Assembly (NCBI GenBank): GCA_037389465.1 | Contig: JAZARR010000154.1 | Location: forward strand, 3,534,001-3,598,000 | Source of the DNA: Baylisascaris procyonis | Lineage: Eukaryota; Nematoda; Chromadorea; Rhabditida; Ascarididae | DNA: 64,000 nt | Direction of reading: 5' to 3' | Shown here: positions 59,824 through 64,000 of the stretch, piece by piece | How the letters are laid out: every line of letters starts with the position of its first letter | Numbering within the stretch: the stretch's first letter is position 1 | Notes under the pieces: generated by a model | The model's database searches: none | The model's input: only the letters and a program-made list of their open reading frames with translations | Told to the model about the DNA's origin: nothing | Program-made: the position numbers and the translations under genes

Positions 59824-60546
59824 CTATCAAGAGAGCAAATGCCATTGATGTGACCCGCACATTTTCGAGATTCTTAGGTCAACCCTATAGACAAGTTTTC
59901 TGCACTCTTCAAGAGGTCTTCAAATGTCCTGCCATGTTTGAGAGATGCATCTTCAAGAAGACCTCGTGCTACCAGAAAGTTTGTTTGAGAACTGCGAGTT
60001 TTATCTCAAATGGACGTTTTGCTCGTGAATTTCGAAGCATTAGCCTGATGTTGGCGCTTGTTTTATGCGCTAGTTTTGCACTAAACTGATCTGTTGCAGT
60101 AGTGATATTGGAGAGTCCACCTCAAGTTTCATTTCGACCTATGAGCCGAATTTCATCGCACGAACTTGATATATCCCCTATAGCCGAGACTTTACAGGAT
60201 GTTTCCCATTTTTTTCGGGACGTAAATCAGTCAGTTTGTAGTCAGTAAATTTCTAAGCAAACCGGAAAATCTTATAAGAATTGACTTAATGGTTTCTGTA
60301 CATTTATGAAGGCACTGGGAAATTTATTGCAAATTATTCTGCTAAATTCATATCTCAAGATTTCCATCTGGAAAATTTAAAATTTCTGAGCACAGTGGGT
60401 GAACTTTAAGAAAAAGAAAATCCTTTCGCATGCGATTAAAGTGAAGCTTGCAAAAACCATAGTGCTTTCATGAAAAAATTGATCACAGTATAAGCTCACC
60501 ACAATAGAGATATCGTCGTTCGCGTTTCAGCAATTCGAAAGTCGTC

Positions 60547-61133
60547 ATGGCTCAGTCATTTCCTCCCGGAGAGATCAACACCAAAGCCGGACAGAAGATT
60601 GTCTTCAATGCACCATATGATGACAAGCGCACTTACCACATTAAGGTGTGGATCATTCACTACGATGAACAGGCGAGGATACGAGAGCTGCCCTCTCAGC
60701 TCGTGTTTGCCCTCGAGAAGCGGCCTTTTGTTGAGCCTTTTGCTCACTTAAGATAGCCTCACTTGGGATGTGGCGTTTTCCAAACTATTAGATTCCTGAT
60801 TCATATGCAATAGAGTGATAATCCGTTCAACTGAGAAGCAAATTTTGTTAGTTACATTTTTCAGATTACAGTATCGGATGGGCGATAAAAACGAACAACA
60901 TGAGGCGCCTTGGCGTCGATCTACCGTGTGGTGTTCTCGACCCCAAGGAGAGCGTACTCATGGCGGTTTCATCCGATACGTTCAACGCTGCCACTGAGGA
61001 TCTAAACAACGATCGCATCATCATCCAGTAGACCAATATTCCCGATGGTGCTGCTAAGCAGTTCCGCTGTGAATGGTTCCAGGGTGACGCTATGGTCCGC
61101 TGCAAGAACCTCTCCGTCGAGTACAACCTGTAG
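60547..61133 (+). pseudogene. msp: Major sperm protein (MSP) pseudogene
   Basis: The first exon, 60547-60645, encodes [15 protein letters not shown] through [13 protein letters not shown], the canonical MSP N-terminus, then a GTGTGG donor. A second MSP segment follows a TTTTCAG acceptor at 60864. Its MSP frame begins at 60867 with [18 protein letters not shown], continues CGVLDPKE and AAKQF.CEWFQGD, and ends VEYNL at the TAG of 61131. Spliced as drawn the frames do not match, and several conserved residues are lost at the junction. An in-frame TAG at 61029 replaces the conserved Trp of the EWTN motif. Two conserved Arg are now Cys. The polyadenylation signal survives (61180). Functional MSP is the 127-residue cytoskeletal and signalling protein of nematode sperm; this copy is broken. 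Confidence 0.88.
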
Positions 61134-61179
61134 ACTCCACACGCACGAAGTACATTACAAAGTACAGTTGAGCAACGCA

Positions 61180-61185
61180 AATAAA
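61180..61185 (+). other. Polyadenylation signal AATAAA of the MSP pseudogene
   Basis: Hexamer 47 nt after the final MSP stop, apparently retained from the parent gene. Confidence 0.5.
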
Positions 61186-62765
61186 TGTCATAATTGTTGA
61201 GAAGTCTCAGTACGTAACGATCATTGACAGTCCGAGATGCTCCGTTTCTGCGAGCATATTTCGCGGAACTTCGCATGGATCTTTGACCCTGCAGTAGTCG
61301 GTCGTATTCGAATACCGCGATCATCCTCGTATATTCACCGATTATGCAGCATTCCTCTTTGGGTAATATTGGCGTGCTTGGCGTGAAATGATGCGGCGGG
61401 CGATACATCAAGATCACGTCCACACTGTTGGCTTAGGACAATGTGTAATATAAGTTACTGGAAAACTGGAACCCCTCCCTCCGCACTGTTTTGCTGCGTT
61501 AACCATTTGAACTTTTCTATCGGAAACTGTATCCGCCAACTCGAGAAATATCTCTGCTCTGGACGAAACTAGCGGTGTAGATTGTGACTTCCCATTTCGG
61601 CTTGGGAAAATATATGGTGTGCTTCCACCTGCCTAAATCGCCTTCTGATTTCCTTTCTGCCGACTGACTTGCCTAAAAAATCAAAATTCCTCTGATTCCT
61701 TGGTGTCCAATCCGTTTGCTCCTCCGGCCGGTCAGTCCAGTTGAAAGATAAAACCGCCGGATCACTATTATCACTCTTCCTTGAATTAATGCCCTCTTTT
61801 CTCTTCTGGCTCTCCCCTTCTCATCCTTGACAAACTACGTTATGATGCTGAATGTGGCAACAATGATACCATTGTTTTCAAGGATGGACCAGACTTCTGT
61901 AGCCTTGATGGAAAGAGCACAATTTGAAATGGTTGATTTGCTGTCGATTTGCCACTCGGGCCACTGCTATGTACTCATCGGGCATTTGTCCAGCGTGGTC
62001 GCAAAAGATGGTGCTCCATCACTGCATCGGATTGTACTACTACCTAAGTTCTAGCGGAAGTTCGTGGGACGCCACTTAGGGCCCACGAGAATTGAGGTTT
62101 CATGTGTTTTCATTCCAGGTGTTCCAGCAGCATCTTTCGAGTCGAAGCCATGTCTCACTCCTATGCTTCATCCTGCACCATCTCCTCGAGCTTTGATGAG
62201 GTGAGCTTTTGTTCATAGGTGACAGTAGTAGGAGGCTGTCATGTGTCTTCCACAATTCCTTCAATCGCTTACCTGCTTTTGGAAGTGCTTCGACAATTTT
62301 TATGAAGATCACTGATCCTTTCTATACATGAGGGAACATTTTGCAACATTCCATACATATGCTTTTTAACTACAACCGGCTGTCCAAGCTCTTCTACTAG
62401 GGTATCCTTGTCTCGAAAACACGTGAATGAGTCATTGAGCTGTTAGAGACATGGAATGGAATGCTCACAACACAGCAACTCACAAAATTGTCAGATTTGA
62501 CTTCTTGCCATAGCGACTATATCCTTCCAATAAGTTGGTGGTTGCAGTGCATATGAAAGCACAACCTTTTGCGTTTGTTCAGTATTATTCCGTCTCTATT
62601 TTTTTTAATCCTTAAATTGTTCTTCTCAACTTGCTTGTCATTCTTGTTCGTCACTAGAATCAATGCTTTGCAATCTTTTTATCATTTGTTAGTAGCTTGT
62701 TCGCCAACTAATCAACAACTGGATTGGGGAAGCTTAATCAGCTGCTATTCTACTCTTTTGTATGA
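61186..62765. other. Region without a recognised gene
   Basis: Open frames include a 185-codon minus-strand frame (60866-61423) that is mostly antisense to the MSP pseudogene, and frames at 61827-62054 (+) and 62100-62312 (-). None has recognisable similarity. GC content is locally higher than in the rest of the window. Confidence 0.4.
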
Positions 62766-62939
62766 CCTGAGGATTCTGCACTCGCATATTTCCCAATTCT
62801 ATTTCTTTCAGCCTGCACTAAAGGTAAATCACATCTTCTCTCCTATATTCTGCCTGAGGGTTCTACATTCGCATATTTGCTACTTCTACTTCTTTCAGCC
62901 TACACTAAAGGTAGATCACATCTTCTCTCCTATCTTCCT
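62766..62939 (+). repeat. Imperfect tandem duplication of an 87-bp unit
   Basis: Copies at 62766-62852 and 62853-62939 share most bases (both start CCTGAGG.TTCT). Each contains a pyrimidine-rich TTCTTTCAG followed by 12 nt and GGTA, that is, an acceptor-donor-like pair. The long frame across it (62569-63081) is hydrophobic, low-complexity and probably not coding. Confidence 0.85.
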
Positions 62940-63543
62940 CCTCCACAGAGCCGTTTCGTTGTTCGCATTCTTGTTCATACTCTGGTCTTTCTGTTTATTG
63001 CCTCCCTTCCTTCAAGCCTACAAGGAACTCTTACCATGCAGAAAATGTCTCTTTCAGTCTCCTTTCTCGCGTCTGCACTAAATTCAAGTCTCCTCGTGCT
63101 CTACACCGCAGCTCGTCTAAATCCTCTTCAATCTCTTGTAAAGCATCATACACTTAGATAACTGCAGACCGTTCAAAGATACGTTTTCTTCGCCATTCCC
63201 AATATCATTTCATTCGAAAAACTCTAGTTGCTGAAGGCTAGTTTAGTTGCCTCAAGGCAACATGTCTCCGAACTCCTGTTTGCTCAAGGCGTATCCAAGT
63301 TCCCGGCTCGTAGCACCTTTAATACAGGGACCAACAGATTTATAAATCTCCAAATGGTGGAAAAAAGGGACAAAAGGGTGCAGATTAGCAGAAGAAGTCT
63401 TACACTATTGCTTGGAGTGAATTTTATTACCCCACGACCTGACATTTTGCCACAGTCCTACCTTATGGCTAGCGTTCCTTCTCCACTGTCAACAGATCTG
63501 CCGTCCGTACGCGCAGTTCCGTTAAACGAGGCATGCTGGAAGG
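62940..63543. other. Region without a recognised gene
   Basis: Pyrimidine-rich sequence with short open frames only. GCTAGCGTT occurs here (63469) and again right after the hairpin (63590). Confidence 0.35.
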
Positions 63544-63589
63544 CACGAATTGCCCAATGATCGTTCTCACGATCATTGGGCAATTCGTG
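63544..63589. repeat. Perfect 21-bp hairpin with 4-nt loop
   Basis: The arms 63544-63564 and 63569-63589 are exact reverse complements around TCTC. Confidence 0.95.
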
Positions 63590-64000
63590 GCTAGCGTTTA
63601 CTACATATCAGTGATGATACGTCGTTCCGCGCACACACTCTTATATACTCTTGTTCCAGTTTTTTGAAAAACCTATTTTCGTTCGCTCCATTTCAAGTCT
63701 GCTATTTCAAATTCCTTATATATTGGCTCTCTTTCTTGCCAATTTTATATTGTTTTAATTTCATGTTGCTTCCTATATGAACTGTTTTCGTTTATCGATA
63801 ATCTCAAGCCTTTAGACGAATTGTTTCACTGATTGACCGGGCGATTCGTTAGCCGAATTTTTTAAATCCTAGAACCATAACTATGTTTCATAAATACTGA
63901 TCATGTTCGACTACTAGAAGGTCAGTAAAACAATCGCTTTTATCTTTTCAAGCATTATAACTGAACATCGAGAAATTGAATCTTAGAATTTGAATTTGTT

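Noticed and set aside
60866..61423. Minus-strand frame of 185 codons
   Set aside because: More than half is antisense to the MSP pseudogene. No start context, splice sites or family similarity were seen.
61827..62312. Frames considered as transposase remnants
   Set aside because: I looked for mariner-type catalytic motifs and inverted terminal repeats and found none.
62569..63081. 170-codon plus-strand hydrophobic frame
   Set aside because: It is low in complexity, runs through an 87-bp tandem duplication and has no recognisable domain.

Overview
This is nuclear DNA from a nematode. It is AT-rich, its genes are split by many GT-AG introns, and it carries a major sperm protein (MSP) sequence, a family known only from nematodes. 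Four tau-tubulin-kinase-like (TTBK/CK1 superfamily) genes are also present, and that group is strongly expanded in nematodes. The species cannot be named from the window. I assembled exons by hand from reading frame, splice sites, intron phase and remembered protein families, so exon edges are predictions, but every full model below is phase-consistent from exon to exon.

Layout. (1) About 0.4-8.0 kb, + strand: a vesicular nucleotide transporter (SLC17A9/VNUT, major facilitator superfamily). Nine exons were found; the true start codon is not settled. (2) 8.0-12.7 kb: no convincing gene. (3) 12.7-18.8 kb, - strand: kinase K1, complete in seven exons, with a charged C-terminal tail. (4) 21.2-31.0 kb, + strand: three small secreted-protein genes. 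Two are Tyr/Gly/Pro-rich with a 17-nt first exon. The third has six 33-residue cysteine-doublet repeats followed by a Gly/Tyr/Ser-rich tail. Long TA microsatellites and a perfect 48-bp inverted repeat lie between the first and second. (5) 33.9-57.4 kb, - strand: three tandem paralogous kinases, K2, K3 and K4, with nearly identical exon lengths and phases over the catalytic domain and unrelated charged N-terminal tails. (6) 59.6-61.2 kb: an MSP pseudogene (+) and a possible second MSP-like fragment (-). (7) 61.2-64.0 kb: repeats, a perfect hairpin and no convincing gene.

How the parts may relate (inference). Nematode TTBK/CK1-type kinases are known to be expanded and often sperm-enriched, and the CK1-family kinase SPE-6 acts in MSP assembly in C. 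elegans. A kinase cluster beside an MSP relic therefore suggests a locus with a male-germline history. The secreted Tyr/Gly and Cys-Cys proteins look structural (cuticle, eggshell or gland product), but no function can be assigned.

The most notable observation is splice-site use. Three introns are best explained by GC-AG splicing. Two of them sit at the same position in paralogs K2 and K3, where K4 has a normal GT donor. In addition, a weak GTTC/GTTA donor recurs after the same 79-nt exon in all three tandem kinases. No tRNA, rRNA, intact transposon or CRISPR array was recognised.
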